Part shown: positions 48,549 to 56,048 of the stretch, piece after piece
Numbering within the stretch: position 1 is the stretch's first letter
Layout of the letters: every line of letters starts with the position of its first letter
DNA from: Gordonia sputi NBRC 100414
Lineage (GTDB): Bacteria > Actinomycetota > Actinomycetes > Mycobacteriales > Mycobacteriaceae
Direction of reading: 5' to 3'
DNA: 64,000 bases
Assembly (NCBI RefSeq): GCF_000248055.1
Contig: NZ_BAFC01000046.1
Coordinates: 1 to 64,000, forward strand
Position numbers and translations under genes: made by a program
The notes under the pieces: model-generated
What the model saw: the letters and a program-made list of their open reading frames with translations, nothing else
The model's database searches: none
Told to the model about the DNA's origin: nothing

Positions 48549-48833
48549 CTAGTCGGTGAAGGGGCCGTACACCTGGGTCCACTCGACGACCCGTACGCCG
48601 TCAATGGCCTGGTGCGCGTTGAACGGATCGTTGGCGATGAACACCTCGGCCTCGTCGAGGTCGGTGCCCCGTACGAGGATCAACGCGCCCGAGCCGTCGG
48701 GGTAGGGACCGGTCATCAGCACATTGCCTGCCTTGAACTCCTCGGACAACCACTCGCGGTGCAATGCCCGGTGCTGGTCTCGCATGGCGGCTTTGGCCGG
48801 GCCGTAGGTGTAGTGGACTGCGAAGATCGCCAC
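48549..48833 (-). CDS. YciI-family protein
   Basis: 94 residues. The ferredoxin-like YciI fold is shown by MAIFAVHYTYG, the His of REWLSEEFKAGNVLMTGPYPD and NDPFNAHQAIDGVRVVEW, with the His/Asp pair of the family. Enzymatic role poorly defined. A ribosome site (AGGAG) precedes the GTG start. argA follows upstream on the same strand with a 51-bp gap. Confidence 0.85.
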   Translation of the reverse strand: MAIFAVHYTYGPAKAAMRDQHRALHREWLSEEFKAGNVLMTGPYPDGSGALILVRGTDLDEAEVFIANDPFNAHQAIDGVRVVEWTQVYGPFTD

Positions 48834-48884
48834 GATGTCGCTCCTGGTGTGTGGTTGGTCAGGGTGTTTGCTGGGTCAGGGTTT

Positions 48885-49418
48885 CTAGTCGCCAGAACTC
48901 TTGTCGAGATGGGCGAGCATGCGGGTGTTGCCGAGGGTGTTCGGCTTGACGTAGCTCAGGTCGAGGAACTCGGCGACGCCGGTGTCGTACGAGCGGCACA
49001 TCTCTTCGTACACCTCGCGGGTGACGGGCGTGCCCTCGATTTCGCGGAACCCGTGCCTTCCGAAGAATGCGGTCTCAAAGGTCAGCACGAACACTCGGGA
49101 CAGTTGGAGTTCCCGCGCAACCGACATAAGCTGACCCACCAGCAGGTGCCCGATCCCGCGGCCGGCGAAGCGCGTGTCGACCGCGACGGTACGTACCTCG
49201 CCCAGATCGGCCCAGAGAACGTGCAGCGCACCGCAACCCACGACGACGTCGTCGAGTTCGGCGACCCAGAACTCCTGGACCGCTTCGTACAGCGTGACGA
49301 GGTTCTTCTCGAGCAGGATTCTGCCCGCGTAGAGGTCGATGAGCTCCTTGATGCGGGGCACGTCGGACGTGCGGGCGCGTCGAATGAGGGGCACCGTTTC
49401 CTGTTCGGCAGTGGGCAC
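48885..49418 (-). CDS. argA: N-acetylglutamate synthase, GNAT type
   Basis: 177 residues; acetylates glutamate for arginine synthesis. The GNAT core is RFAGRGIGHLLVGQLMSVA with the acetyl-CoA loop, preceded by EFWVAELDDVVVGCGALHV. It lies back-to-back with pgsA as Rv2747 does with Rv2746c, which supports the argA call. The GTG start follows a TAGGCT hexamer by 8 nt. Confidence 0.88.
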   Translation of the reverse strand: MPTAEQETVPLIRRARTSDVPRIKELIDLYAGRILLEKNLVTLYEAVQEFWVAELDDVVVGCGALHVLWADLGEVRTVAVDTRFAGRGIGHLLVGQLMSVARELQLSRVFVLTFETAFFGRHGFREIEGTPVTREVYEEMCRSYDTGVAEFLDLSYVKPNTLGNTRMLAHLDKSSGD

Positions 49419-49426
49419 GGCATATG

Positions 49427-49432
49427 AGCCTA
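49427..49432 (-). promoter_or_regulatory. -10 element of argA (leaderless)
   Basis: TAGGCT on the minus strand, 8 nt before GTG 49418. Confidence 0.5.
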
Positions 49433-49443
49433 GTCGCGACAGA

Positions 49444-49449
49444 TAGGCT
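49444..49449 (+). promoter_or_regulatory. -10 element of pgsA (leaderless)
   Basis: TAGGCT, 6 nt before GTG 49456 and 11 bp from the divergent argA hexamer. Confidence 0.5.
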
Positions 49450-49455
49450 GGAGGG

Positions 49456-50142
49456 GTGCGGACTCCCGATCACATCACCGACCCGGTCGACCCGGTGCCG
49501 GTGGTCAACATCGCCAATGCACTGACGGTGTTCCGCATCCTGCTGGTTCCCGTGTTCGTCGCAGTGCTCTTCATCGACGGCGGGCACAACACGGTGTGGC
49601 GGGTCGTCGCCGCCGTCATCTTCGCGGGTGCCGCGTTCACCGACAGGGTCGACGGCAGGCTCGCCCGCGAACGCGGACTCGTGACCGACTTCGGGAAGAT
49701 GGCGGATCCGATCGCCGACAAGGCGCTGATCGGTGCGGCACTCATCGGTCTGTCGATCCTGGGTGATCTGAGCTGGTGGGTGACCGGCATCATCCTGGTC
49801 CGCGAGTTGTGGGTGACGCTCCTGCGCTTCTGGGTGATTCGATACGCGGTGATCCCGGCGAGCCGCGGCGGCAAGCTGAAAACGTTGCTGCAGTCGGTCG
49901 GTATCGGGCTCCTCGTGCTCCCGTTGCACGGTGTGTGGCACACGATCGCGATGGTGATCATGTGGGCCGCCGTCGCTGTGACCGTGGTGACGGGCGTCGA
50001 CTACACCTGGCAGGCGCTACGCGTGCGCGTGCGGGCAGCTCGGTCGGACTCGACGACCGGTTCGCTACGCAAGGCTCCCGGGTCCCGCAAGACTTCCGAT
50101 TCCCTTCCGCCTTCGCCGCACCGCCATTCCGACACCGTGTGA
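49456..50142 (+). CDS. pgsA: CDP-diacylglycerol-glycerol-3-phosphate phosphatidyltransferase-like enzyme
   Basis: 228 residues; CDP-alcohol phosphatidyltransferase making phosphatidylglycerol phosphate in the membrane. The full metal motif is visible: D63-x2-D66-G-x2-A70-R71-x8-G80-x3-D84-x3-D88. Four to six helices surround it. The C-terminal 35 residues are Ser/Pro/His-rich. Position equals that of pgsA3 (Rv2746c). Which CDP-lipid reaction it performs is inferred from synteny. Confidence 0.9.
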   Translation: MRTPDHITDPVDPVPVVNIANALTVFRILLVPVFVAVLFIDGGHNTVWRVVAAVIFAGAAFTDRVDGRLARERGLVTDFGKMADPIADKALIGAALIGLSILGDLSWWVTGIILVRELWVTLLRFWVIRYAVIPASRGGKLKTLLQSVGIGLLVLPLHGVWHTIAMVIMWAAVAVTVVTGVDYTWQALRVRVRAARSDSTTGSLRKAPGSRKTSDSLPPSPHRHSDTV

Positions 50143-50263
50143 TGGGTACGCGCCACTAGTCGACGTCGCGCGTAGTCGCGACGCGCGGACGAACGGCGTA
50201 CGGCGACTGTCGGAACTTTGGACTAGTGTCGTGCAGACACACGGGGGACGGTGTGCGAGGTTC

Positions 50264-50290
50264 GGGAACGTATCGGCTTTCTCCGGCGTT
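50264..50290 (+). promoter_or_regulatory. SigE-type (ECF) promoter of clgR
   Basis: GGGAAC (50264-50269), 17-bp spacer, CGTT (50287-50290) matches ECF/SigE promoters. It is embedded in nested symmetry: GTTCGG/CCGAAC (50260-50300) and CGGCTT/AAGCCG (50274-50297). clgR is SigE-dependent in M. tuberculosis. Confidence 0.6.
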
Positions 50291-50317
50291 GAAGCCGAAC
50301 GGACACAAGAGTCAGAC

Positions 50318-50355
50318 ACACGACACAGACACCGAGACACGACACAGACACCGAG
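50318..50355. repeat. 19-bp tandem duplication in the clgR leader
   Basis: Two identical copies of ACACGACACAGACACCGAG end at the clgR ribosome site. Confidence 0.9.
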
Positions 50356-50365
50356 AGGAGACTCG

Positions 50366-50710
50366 ATGGCGATGCTCTTGCGCGAAGCGCTTGGCGACAG
50401 CTTGCGCCGGGTGCGTACCCAGCAAGGCCGAACGCTGCGCGAAGTATCCACGAATGCACGGGTCAGTCTGGGATATCTGTCCGAGGTGGAACGCGGCCAG
50501 AAAGAGGCGTCGAGCGAACTACTCGCCTCGATCTGTGATGCTCTCGACGTCGAGATCGCCGACCTGCTTCTCGACGTCGGTACGGCCATGCGACCTGAGA
50601 CAGCCGACGCCGATGCGATGGCATTGGCGGGCGAATCGGGTCTCGGTTCCCCAAAGGTCGTCATCCCATCGCCCGACACTCACCGGACCACTGCGCTTGC
50701 CGCTGCCTGA
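50366..50710 (+). CDS. clgR: Transcriptional regulator ClgR
   Basis: 114 residues. Cro/C1-type HTH at 13-60 ([40 protein letters not shown]). ClgR activates clp protease and envelope-stress (psp) genes and is itself degraded by ClpP complexes. The C-terminus TALAAA is a small non-polar tail consistent with that. ATG 50366 follows GAGAGGAG. Frames open further upstream lie in the leader repeat. pspA follows. Confidence 0.93.
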   Translation: MAMLLREALGDSLRRVRTQQGRTLREVSTNARVSLGYLSEVERGQKEASSELLASICDALDVEIADLLLDVGTAMRPETADADAMALAGESGLGSPKVVIPSPDTHRTTALAAA

Positions 50711-50738
50711 CAAGTGCCAATCTGTCGGCGGGTAGGCG

Positions 50739-50774
50739 CTAGATTGGTCTCAGTACCTAGATTGGTCTCAGTAC
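50739..50774. repeat. 18-bp tandem duplication carrying two -10-like hexamers
   Basis: CTAGATTGGTCTCAGTAC occurs twice without mismatch. Each copy includes TAGATT. The clgR-pspA spacer further contains AATCGATAAGACC twice (50791, 50829). Confidence 0.85.
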
Positions 50775-50885
50775 ATCGACAGATCCCGCTGAATCGATAA
50801 GACCGGCCGAGTCCTTGAGACCCGCGCAATCGATAAGACCTGTCGGACCGAGGTTCGACGACGCTGAATGGAGTTGACGAAGAGC

Positions 50886-51707
50886 ATGGCGAATCCGTTC
50901 GTGAAGCTGTGGCGCTACCTGATGGCAGCAGGCAACGCGAAGATCGACGAGAACGCCGATCCGAAGATCCAGATCCAGCAGGCCATCGAGGACGCACAGC
51001 GTCAGCACCAGGCGCTGTCACAGCAGGCGGCCGCCGTCATCGGCAATCAGCGTCAGCTCGAGATGAAGCTCAACCGGCAACTCGAGGAGATCGAGAAGCT
51101 CCAGGCGAATACTCGTCAGGCGCTGACTCTCGCCGATCAGGCGACAGCCGCAGGCGACACGCAGAAGGCCCAGGAGTACACCAACGCGGCTGAGGCGTTC
51201 GCCGCGCAGCTCGTCACCGCGGAGCAGAGCGTCGAAGACCTGAAGGCCCTCCACGATCAGTCGTTGCAGGCCGCTGAGCAGGCCAAGCATGCTGTCGAAC
51301 GCAACGCGATGATTCTGCAGCAGAAGCTTGCCGAGCGGTCGAAGCTCCTCAGCCAGCTCGAGCAGGCCAAGATGCAGGAGCAGGTGTCGGCGTCGCTCAA
51401 CCAGATGAGCGAACTGTCGGTACCCGGGAACACCCCGAACCTCGATCAGGTGCGCGACAAGATCGAACGCCGCTACGCCAACGCACTGGGCTCGGCCGAA
51501 CTGGCCAAGAACAGCGTTCAGGGCCGCATGCAGGAGGTGCAGCAGGCCAGCGTTCAGATGGCAGGCCACTCGCGCCTCGAGCAGATCAGGGCCAGCATGA
51601 ACGGCGGAGCGCTACCGTCCGGTGGTACCGCGGCCCAGCCGGCTCAGAACGCGACCCCTGCCCAGCAGCCGACGCAGCCTGCGACCGAGCCCCCCACCAG
51701 CAACTGA
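50886..51707 (+). CDS. pspA: PspA/IM30-family envelope-stress protein
   Basis: 273 residues, almost entirely coiled coil from 25 to 225. The N-terminus [14 protein letters not shown] is the amphipathic membrane anchor typical of PspA and the mycobacterial 35-kDa antigen. The Gln/Pro/Ala-rich C-terminal tail ([15 protein letters not shown]) is unusual compared with enterobacterial PspA. It binds stressed membrane. ATG 50886 is preferred to ATG 50868 by family alignment. clgR lies upstream as in Rv2745c-Rv2744c; the PspM/PspN genes that follow there are absent. Confidence 0.93.
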   Translation: MANPFVKLWRYLMAAGNAKIDENADPKIQIQQAIEDAQRQHQALSQQAAAVIGNQRQLEMKLNRQLEEIEKLQANTRQALTLADQATAAGDTQKAQEYTNAAEAFAAQLVTAEQSVEDLKALHDQSLQAAEQAKHAVERNAMILQQKLAERSKLLSQLEQAKMQEQVSASLNQMSELSVPGNTPNLDQVRDKIERRYANALGSAELAKNSVQGRMQEVQQASVQMAGHSRLEQIRASMNGGALPSGGTAAQPAQNATPAQQPTQPATEPPTSN

Positions 51708-52906
51708 CGGGTACACCGCCCCGCGTCGGGATCGTTGCCGGACCAGACGCCGGGCACGCTTTTCCAGCGTTCGCACTCGCCGAGCGCTGCCGCGACATCG
51801 GTTGGCAATCGACCGTATTCACCGGCACGCAGTGGTACGCCGCGGCCGGTAGTCGGGGCATCGACATTGCAGAACTCCCGGAACTGCGGCTAGACGACGC
51901 CGACGACGACCTCGACGCCGGAGAGAAGCTGAGCGGACGAGCGGCTCGCATGGCCGTGCGCCTCGCGCCGGTGCTGGCGAGTCGACGTATCGACCTGGTG
52001 CTCTCGGACGTCATCACCGTTGCCGGATCGTGGGCTGCAGAGTTGACCGGGCTACCGTTCGTCGAACTGTCGCCGCACCCGCTGTACGCGCCGTCGAAGG
52101 GGCTGCCGCCGGTCGGGGCAGGTATGACGCCCGGCCGCGGGTTCCGTGGCCGATTGCGCGATACAGCGATGCGCGCCGCAAGCAATCGTTCCGTCGCGCT
52201 CGGTGTGCGTCAGCGCGCCGCAGCGCGCAGCGGCATCGGTCTTGCGGATCGGGTACCGTCGCCTGCCGCCCGACTCATCGCGACCCTTCCCGCCTTGGAG
52301 GTCTGGCGACCGGATTGGCCGCGCGACACCCATCTCGTCGGTCCGCTTCTCTGGGAGCCGACCACTCAGATCTTCGAACGGCCTTCGGGCGAAGGGCCGC
52401 TGATCGTAATAGCGCCGTCGACCGCGGTCACCGGTTGCCCGGACCTGCTCGACGAGACGCTCGGCGCACTCGGCGCGATAGCGTCACGGACCCCGATACG
52501 TGCCGTGATCTCGTCACTGGACCCGCCTGCACCGGAGACACTTGCGCGTGCAGGCGCGGCGACGGTGAGCTTCGGACTCGGTCGCCAGGACGAGTTGCTT
52601 GCCGATGCTGACCTCGTGGTGTGCGGTGGTGGCCACGGAATGCTCGCGAAGTCGTTGTTGGCCGGAGTCCCCGTCGTCGTCGTTCCCGGCGGCGGTGACC
52701 AGTGGGAACTGGCGAATCGGGTGAGCAGGCAGGGCAGTGGTGTGCTTGTTCGGCCCGCCGACGCGGCGTCGATTGCGGAGGCGATCGAGGCGGTACTGCG
52801 CGATCCTGCCCACGCCGCTGCTGCAGCCCGGGCACGAGAGTCGGCGACCGCGGTGACCGACCCGATCGAGGTGCTGCGCGGCGTGCTCGCGTCGGCGGGA
52901 ACGTAG
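51704..52906 (+). CDS. Glycosyltransferase of the UGT/MGT-like (GT1) type
   Basis: 400 residues if started at CTG 51704. The N-terminal Rossmann region starts [18 protein letters not shown]. The C-terminal donor site is [19 protein letters not shown] and [16 protein letters not shown]. No ATG, GTG or TTG exists upstream of residue 83 (ATG 51950), which would delete the first Rossmann strands. CTG 51704 overlaps the pspA stop (CTGA). Orthologue of Rv2739c by position. The sugar and acceptor are unknown. The stop codon TAG is part of the downstream TAGGCT hexamer. Confidence 0.82.
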   Translation: MTGTPPRVGIVAGPDAGHAFPAFALAERCRDIGWQSTVFTGTQWYAAAGSRGIDIAELPELRLDDADDDLDAGEKLSGRAARMAVRLAPVLASRRIDLVLSDVITVAGSWAAELTGLPFVELSPHPLYAPSKGLPPVGAGMTPGRGFRGRLRDTAMRAASNRSVALGVRQRAAARSGIGLADRVPSPAARLIATLPALEVWRPDWPRDTHLVGPLLWEPTTQIFERPSGEGPLIVIAPSTAVTGCPDLLDETLGALGAIASRTPIRAVISSLDPPAPETLARAGAATVSFGLGRQDELLADADLVVCGGGHGMLAKSLLAGVPVVVVPGGGDQWELANRVSRQGSGVLVRPADAASIAEAIEAVLRDPAHAAAAARARESATAVTDPIEVLRGVLASAGT

Positions 52907-52909
52907 GCT
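52904..52909 (+). promoter_or_regulatory. -10 element of the DUF3046 gene
   Basis: TAGGCT, 6 nt before GTG 52916, overlapping the stop of the glycosyltransferase gene. Confidence 0.45.
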
Positions 52910-52915
52910 GGCCGA

Positions 52916-53110
52916 GTGCGTCTCACGGAGTTCACGGAGCTGATGACAACCCAGTTCGGGGTGTCGTCGGCTGATGCGATCCTGGCCGATCACGTGCTCA
53001 TCGAGTTCGGTGGCCGGACCGGGGCTCAAGCCATCGAAGAAGGCGTCGATCCCCGTGACGTCTGGGTGGCGATCTGCCGCGACTTCGACGTTCCGCGCTC
53101 GCGGTGGTGA
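52916..53110 (+). CDS. DUF3046 protein
   Basis: 64 residues: MRLTEFTELMTTQFG, then a helical middle (ADHVLIEFGGRTGAQAIEEG) and DVWVAICRDFDVP. This is the conserved small protein found immediately before recA in Mycobacteriales (Rv2738c). Function unknown. In this window a reverse transcriptase gene separates it from recA. Confidence 0.9.
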   Translation: MRLTEFTELMTTQFGVSSADAILADHVLIEFGGRTGAQAIEEGVDPRDVWVAICRDFDVPRSRW

Positions 53111-53140
53111 CACCCACGCGGTGAGTTCGGGGCCGACGAG

Positions 53141-54418
53141 TCACGCAGTCCAGTCGACGCGATCGGCCATGTCGAGCAGGCGCTGTCTGCGGACCTCTCC
53201 GGTGGCCCCGATCCAGGCGATCAAGCCGTAGACGTGGGCACGAAAGTCGTTGTGCCCGTGATGGTTCTGCGCTTGTGCCCCGGTGAGCGCAGCATTGTGT
53301 AGCAGTGCGCGCAGGGCGTCGTAGTCGTGGCGCGATACGCGGGGACGGTCGTTGACGACGAGCCCTGCCAGCCGCTGCTGCTGATGGCGATGCATGACGC
53401 GGGTCTTCTTGGTGTTGACGGCGAAACCGCAGTCGTCGACGATGCGCGTAACGGTCCACAGTGCACGTGGGAGGTCGAGGTCGTCGCCGGAGACCGCGAG
53501 GTCGTCGCCGTATCGGGTATAGCGCAGGCCGTTGGCGTTGGCATAGCCTGCGATACGTCGATCCACCTGTGCGAGAGCGAGATTCGCGAGATGCGGTGAC
53601 GTCGGAGAGCCCTGGGGGAGATGGCGTCGTCGGAGCAGGCTCGCGTGCGCATAGTCGATTCCCGAAAGCTGGTCGGCGGGCGTCGATGTCGTGCACAGTT
53701 CGGCGAGAAGACGTGCGATGTGCGGTGGATAGCCGACCTCGTCGAAGATCCGACGGACCCGGCCCACCCCGATCGATTCGAAGCAGTGCAACAGGTCGAC
53801 GCGCAGCACCGTCGTACGGTCGCTGTGCGGCCACGCGAAGGCGGCCGGTGAGGAGCCCGGCTCGAATCCGCGCGCGGCCGGGTGAGCGGGGATTCGCACG
53901 ACGAGCCTGCGCAGGAGCCGACGCTGCGTCTCACGCATCCGCGGCTTGGGTGCCTCGATGACGCGCACCCCGGAACGTTTCTCGCGGCGGAACACCCGAT
54001 AGTGCCGCAGCCGCGGGTTCGCGGTACGCAACCAGGTACCGCGATCGGCGAACCATTCGAGTTCGGGCACCGTGAAGTCCAGCCATACGGCGAACTGTTC
54101 GACGTCGGACAGCAAGGGGAGGTCGTGGGCGAGTGCCGTCGCCGGTGGCGGACCGGGAAGTTCGACGACGCGCGTGGCAGGCGGATCGGGCACCGTCCAG
54201 GGAACCAGAGCCAGCCGAAAGATCTCGGCGGTGTGCGTGGGCTCGTCCGGTGCGAGGGCGAAGGCCTCCTGTGCGACGTCGACGCAGATCTCCGCAGGTA
54301 GCTCGATGCCGACGGCTCGAACGACCGCGGGCCACGTCCAGTCGACGATCCTGTCGGCGATGGCCGCTGCGAGGACCCTGACCTGATCGGTGGTGAACGG
54401 CGGTTGCGGTCGGGTCAT
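53141..54418 (-). CDS. Retron-like reverse transcriptase
   Basis: 425 residues; predicted RNA-dependent DNA polymerase. An unassigned N-terminal domain of about 130 residues is followed by RT core motifs: RVIEAPKPRMRETQRRLL (152-169), degenerate region X FAWPH (194-198, retrons have NAxxH), motif A LRVDLLHCFESI with D208, LPQGSPTSPHLANL (267-280), catalytic YGDD (303-306), GFAVNTKKTR (331-340), then LAGLVVN where retrons have VTG. ATG 54418 is chosen over an upstream codon that adds a low-complexity leader. It reads toward DUF3046 and away from recA. No effector gene is fused or adjacent. Confidence 0.87.
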   Translation of the reverse strand: MTRPQPPFTTDQVRVLAAAIADRIVDWTWPAVVRAVGIELPAEICVDVAQEAFALAPDEPTHTAEIFRLALVPWTVPDPPATRVVELPGPPPATALAHDLPLLSDVEQFAVWLDFTVPELEWFADRGTWLRTANPRLRHYRVFRREKRSGVRVIEAPKPRMRETQRRLLRRLVVRIPAHPAARGFEPGSSPAAFAWPHSDRTTVLRVDLLHCFESIGVGRVRRIFDEVGYPPHIARLLAELCTTSTPADQLSGIDYAHASLLRRRHLPQGSPTSPHLANLALAQVDRRIAGYANANGLRYTRYGDDLAVSGDDLDLPRALWTVTRIVDDCGFAVNTKKTRVMHRHQQQRLAGLVVNDRPRVSRHDYDALRALLHNAALTGAQAQNHHGHNDFRAHVYGLIAWIGATGEVRRQRLLDMADRVDWTA

Positions 54419-54432
54419 CGTGATCGGGCAGC

Positions 54433-54468
54433 CGTGACGGGGGCGGATGGCGTGATGGGGGCGGATGG
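54433..54468. repeat. 18-bp tandem duplication just upstream of the reverse transcriptase
   Basis: CGTGACGGGGGCGGATGG and CGTGATGGGGGCGGATGG on the plus strand, ending 15 bp from the RT start codon. Confidence 0.85.
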
Positions 54469-54509
54469 ACGGCCGGGGTGACCACGAGCCGAGTACTCGT
54501 CGCCGGCTG

Positions 54510-54597
54510 GCACGCGCAGCGTGCGGAGCGGCGTCGGACGCAGGAACCAACTGTGATGTGTACCCAGGGGTTGCCCCTGAGACGGATCTCTCGATCC
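54510..54597 (-). other. Cluster of short perfect hairpins upstream of the reverse transcriptase
   Basis: Within 88 bp: GCACGC-GCA-GCGTGC (54510-54524), GCGTC-G-GACGC (54531-54541), CAGGGG-TTG-CCCCTG (54565-54579) and GGATC-TCTC-GATCC (54584-54597). It lies in the 570-bp gene-free spacer between the RT and recA, where a retron-type template RNA would be expected. No msr/msd boundaries could be assigned. Confidence 0.45.
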
Positions 54598-54748
54598 ACT
54601 CTCACCCCGGCCGCCCACGTCGACGACCCTAGTTGTTTCTTCGACGAAAGACCGTCGATGCGATACTTCGGCCGAACGTCGCTGCTGTCGGATGGTGGCG
54701 CTACTGGGTGGTGGCGAATCGACCTTCGCCCGCGTGTCGCGCTTGCCG

Positions 54749-54764
54749 TCGAACACGTGTTCGC
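54749..54764. promoter_or_regulatory. LexA (SOS) box of recA
   Basis: TCGAAC-ACGT-GTTCGC matches the mycobacterial SOS consensus TCGAAC-N4-GTTCGA except for the last base. It is 240 bp upstream of recA and 330 bp from the divergent RT start, so it could influence both. Confidence 0.75.
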
Positions 54765-54814
54765 GCAATGCTGTATTCAGTGGAACCACAGCGACCTCGG
54801 ATGCGTCAGAGATT

Positions 54815-54874
54815 CTGCCAGACCGGTTTTTGCCAGACCCGGACTCGCCAGATCCGGTTTTGTCAGACCTACCG
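54815..54874 (+). repeat. 15-bp periodic repeat overlapping the recA promoter
   Basis: TGCCAGACC (54816), TGCCAGACC (54831), CGCCAGATC (54846) and TGTCAGACC (54861) recur at exactly 15 bp. The last copy supplies the upstream half of the PafBC-type promoter. Confidence 0.8.
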
Positions 54875-54882
54875 ACTAGCGT
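54860..54882 (+). promoter_or_regulatory. PafBC-type (RecA-NDp) promoter of recA
   Basis: TTGTCAGAC, 8-bp spacer, TAGCGT fits the LexA-independent DNA-damage promoter (consensus TTGTCRGTG-N8-TANNNT) with two deviations and exact spacing. Confidence 0.65.
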
Positions 54883-54988
54883 CCAACGCAACATGAAACG
54901 AACAACAGCCTCGAAGACAACACGTTCAGCGCGTAGCACGCAGGACGGCACAGACAAACCTCAACCATCCCGAACAAGGAGAGATTCC

Positions 54989-56032
54989 ATGGCTGCAGCT
55001 CCCCAGGACCGCGAGAAGGCTCTCGACCTCGCGCTGGCCCAGATTGACAAGAACTTCGGTAAGGGCTCGGTGATGCGCCTCGGTGAGGAGAGCAGGCAGC
55101 CGATCGAGGTGATCCCGACCGGCTCCATCGCACTCGACGTCGCGCTCGGTATCGGCGGTCTGCCTCGCGGTCGTGTCGTCGAGATCTACGGCCCGGAGTC
55201 GTCGGGTAAGACCACCGTCGCACTTCACGCGGTGGCCAACGCCCAGGCTGCTGGTGGTATCGCCGCCTTCATCGACGCCGAGCACGCCCTCGATCCCGAC
55301 TATGCGGCCAAGCTCGGTGTCGACACCGATGCACTGTTGGTCTCCCAGCCCGACACCGGTGAGCAGGCTCTGGAGATCGCCGACATGCTGATCCGTTCCG
55401 GCGCGCTCGACATCCTGGTCATCGACTCGGTGGCCGCGCTGGTGCCCCGCGCCGAGATCGAGGGCGAGATGGGCGACAGCCACGTCGGTCTGCAGGCACG
55501 CCTGATGAGCCAGGCGCTGCGCAAGATGACGTCGGCGTTGAGCAGTTCCAAGACCACCGCGATCTTCATCAACCAGCTCCGCGAGAAGATCGGCGTGATG
55601 TTCGGCTCACCCGAGACCACCACGGGCGGCAAGGCGCTGAAGTTCTACTCGTCGGTGCGACTCGACGTGCGTCGTATCGAAACCCTCAAGGACGGCACTG
55701 ACGCCGTGGGTAACCGCACTCGCGTCAAGGTGGTCAAGAACAAGGTCGCACCGCCGTTCAAGCAGGCCGAGTTCGACATCCTCTACGGCCAGGGCATCTC
55801 CAAGGAGGGCTCACTCATCGACATGGGTGTGGCCGAGGGGTTCATCCGCAAGTCCGGCTCGTGGTTCACCTATGAGGGCGACCAGCTCGGCCAGGGCAAG
55901 GAGAACGCCCGAAAGTTCTTGTTGGAGAACACCGATATCCGCGACGAGGTCGAGAAGAAGATCAAGGAGAAGCTGGGTATCGGTGCGGTCGTCGACGCCG
56001 ACGACATCGCTCCCGCGCCGGTGGAATTCTGA
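54989..56032 (+). CDS. recA: Recombinase RecA
   Basis: 347 residues; strand exchange in homologous recombination and coprotease for LexA. Walker [10 protein letters not shown] (68-76), [18 protein letters not shown] and the L2 loop [13 protein letters not shown] are intact; there is no intein, unlike M. tuberculosis RecA. ATG 54989 follows AAGGAGAG. An in-frame ATG at 54893, just after the promoter, would add 32 basic residues. recX follows 16 nt downstream. Confidence 0.98.
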   Translation: MAAAPQDREKALDLALAQIDKNFGKGSVMRLGEESRQPIEVIPTGSIALDVALGIGGLPRGRVVEIYGPESSGKTTVALHAVANAQAAGGIAAFIDAEHALDPDYAAKLGVDTDALLVSQPDTGEQALEIADMLIRSGALDILVIDSVAALVPRAEIEGEMGDSHVGLQARLMSQALRKMTSALSSSKTTAIFINQLREKIGVMFGSPETTTGGKALKFYSSVRLDVRRIETLKDGTDAVGNRTRVKVVKNKVAPPFKQAEFDILYGQGISKEGSLIDMGVAEGFIRKSGSWFTYEGDQLGQGKENARKFLLENTDIRDEVEKKIKEKLGIGAVVDADDIAPAPVEF

Positions 56033-56048
56033 TCTGCGCGCATCGCCG

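Noticed and set aside
53141-54418. Calling the reverse transcriptase a defined retron
   Set aside because: Region X and VTG motifs are altered, no msr-msd could be bounded and no effector gene is adjacent, so only retron-like is justified.
54989-56032. Intein in RecA
   Set aside because: The protein is a continuous 347 residues with all motifs adjacent; no intein block is present.
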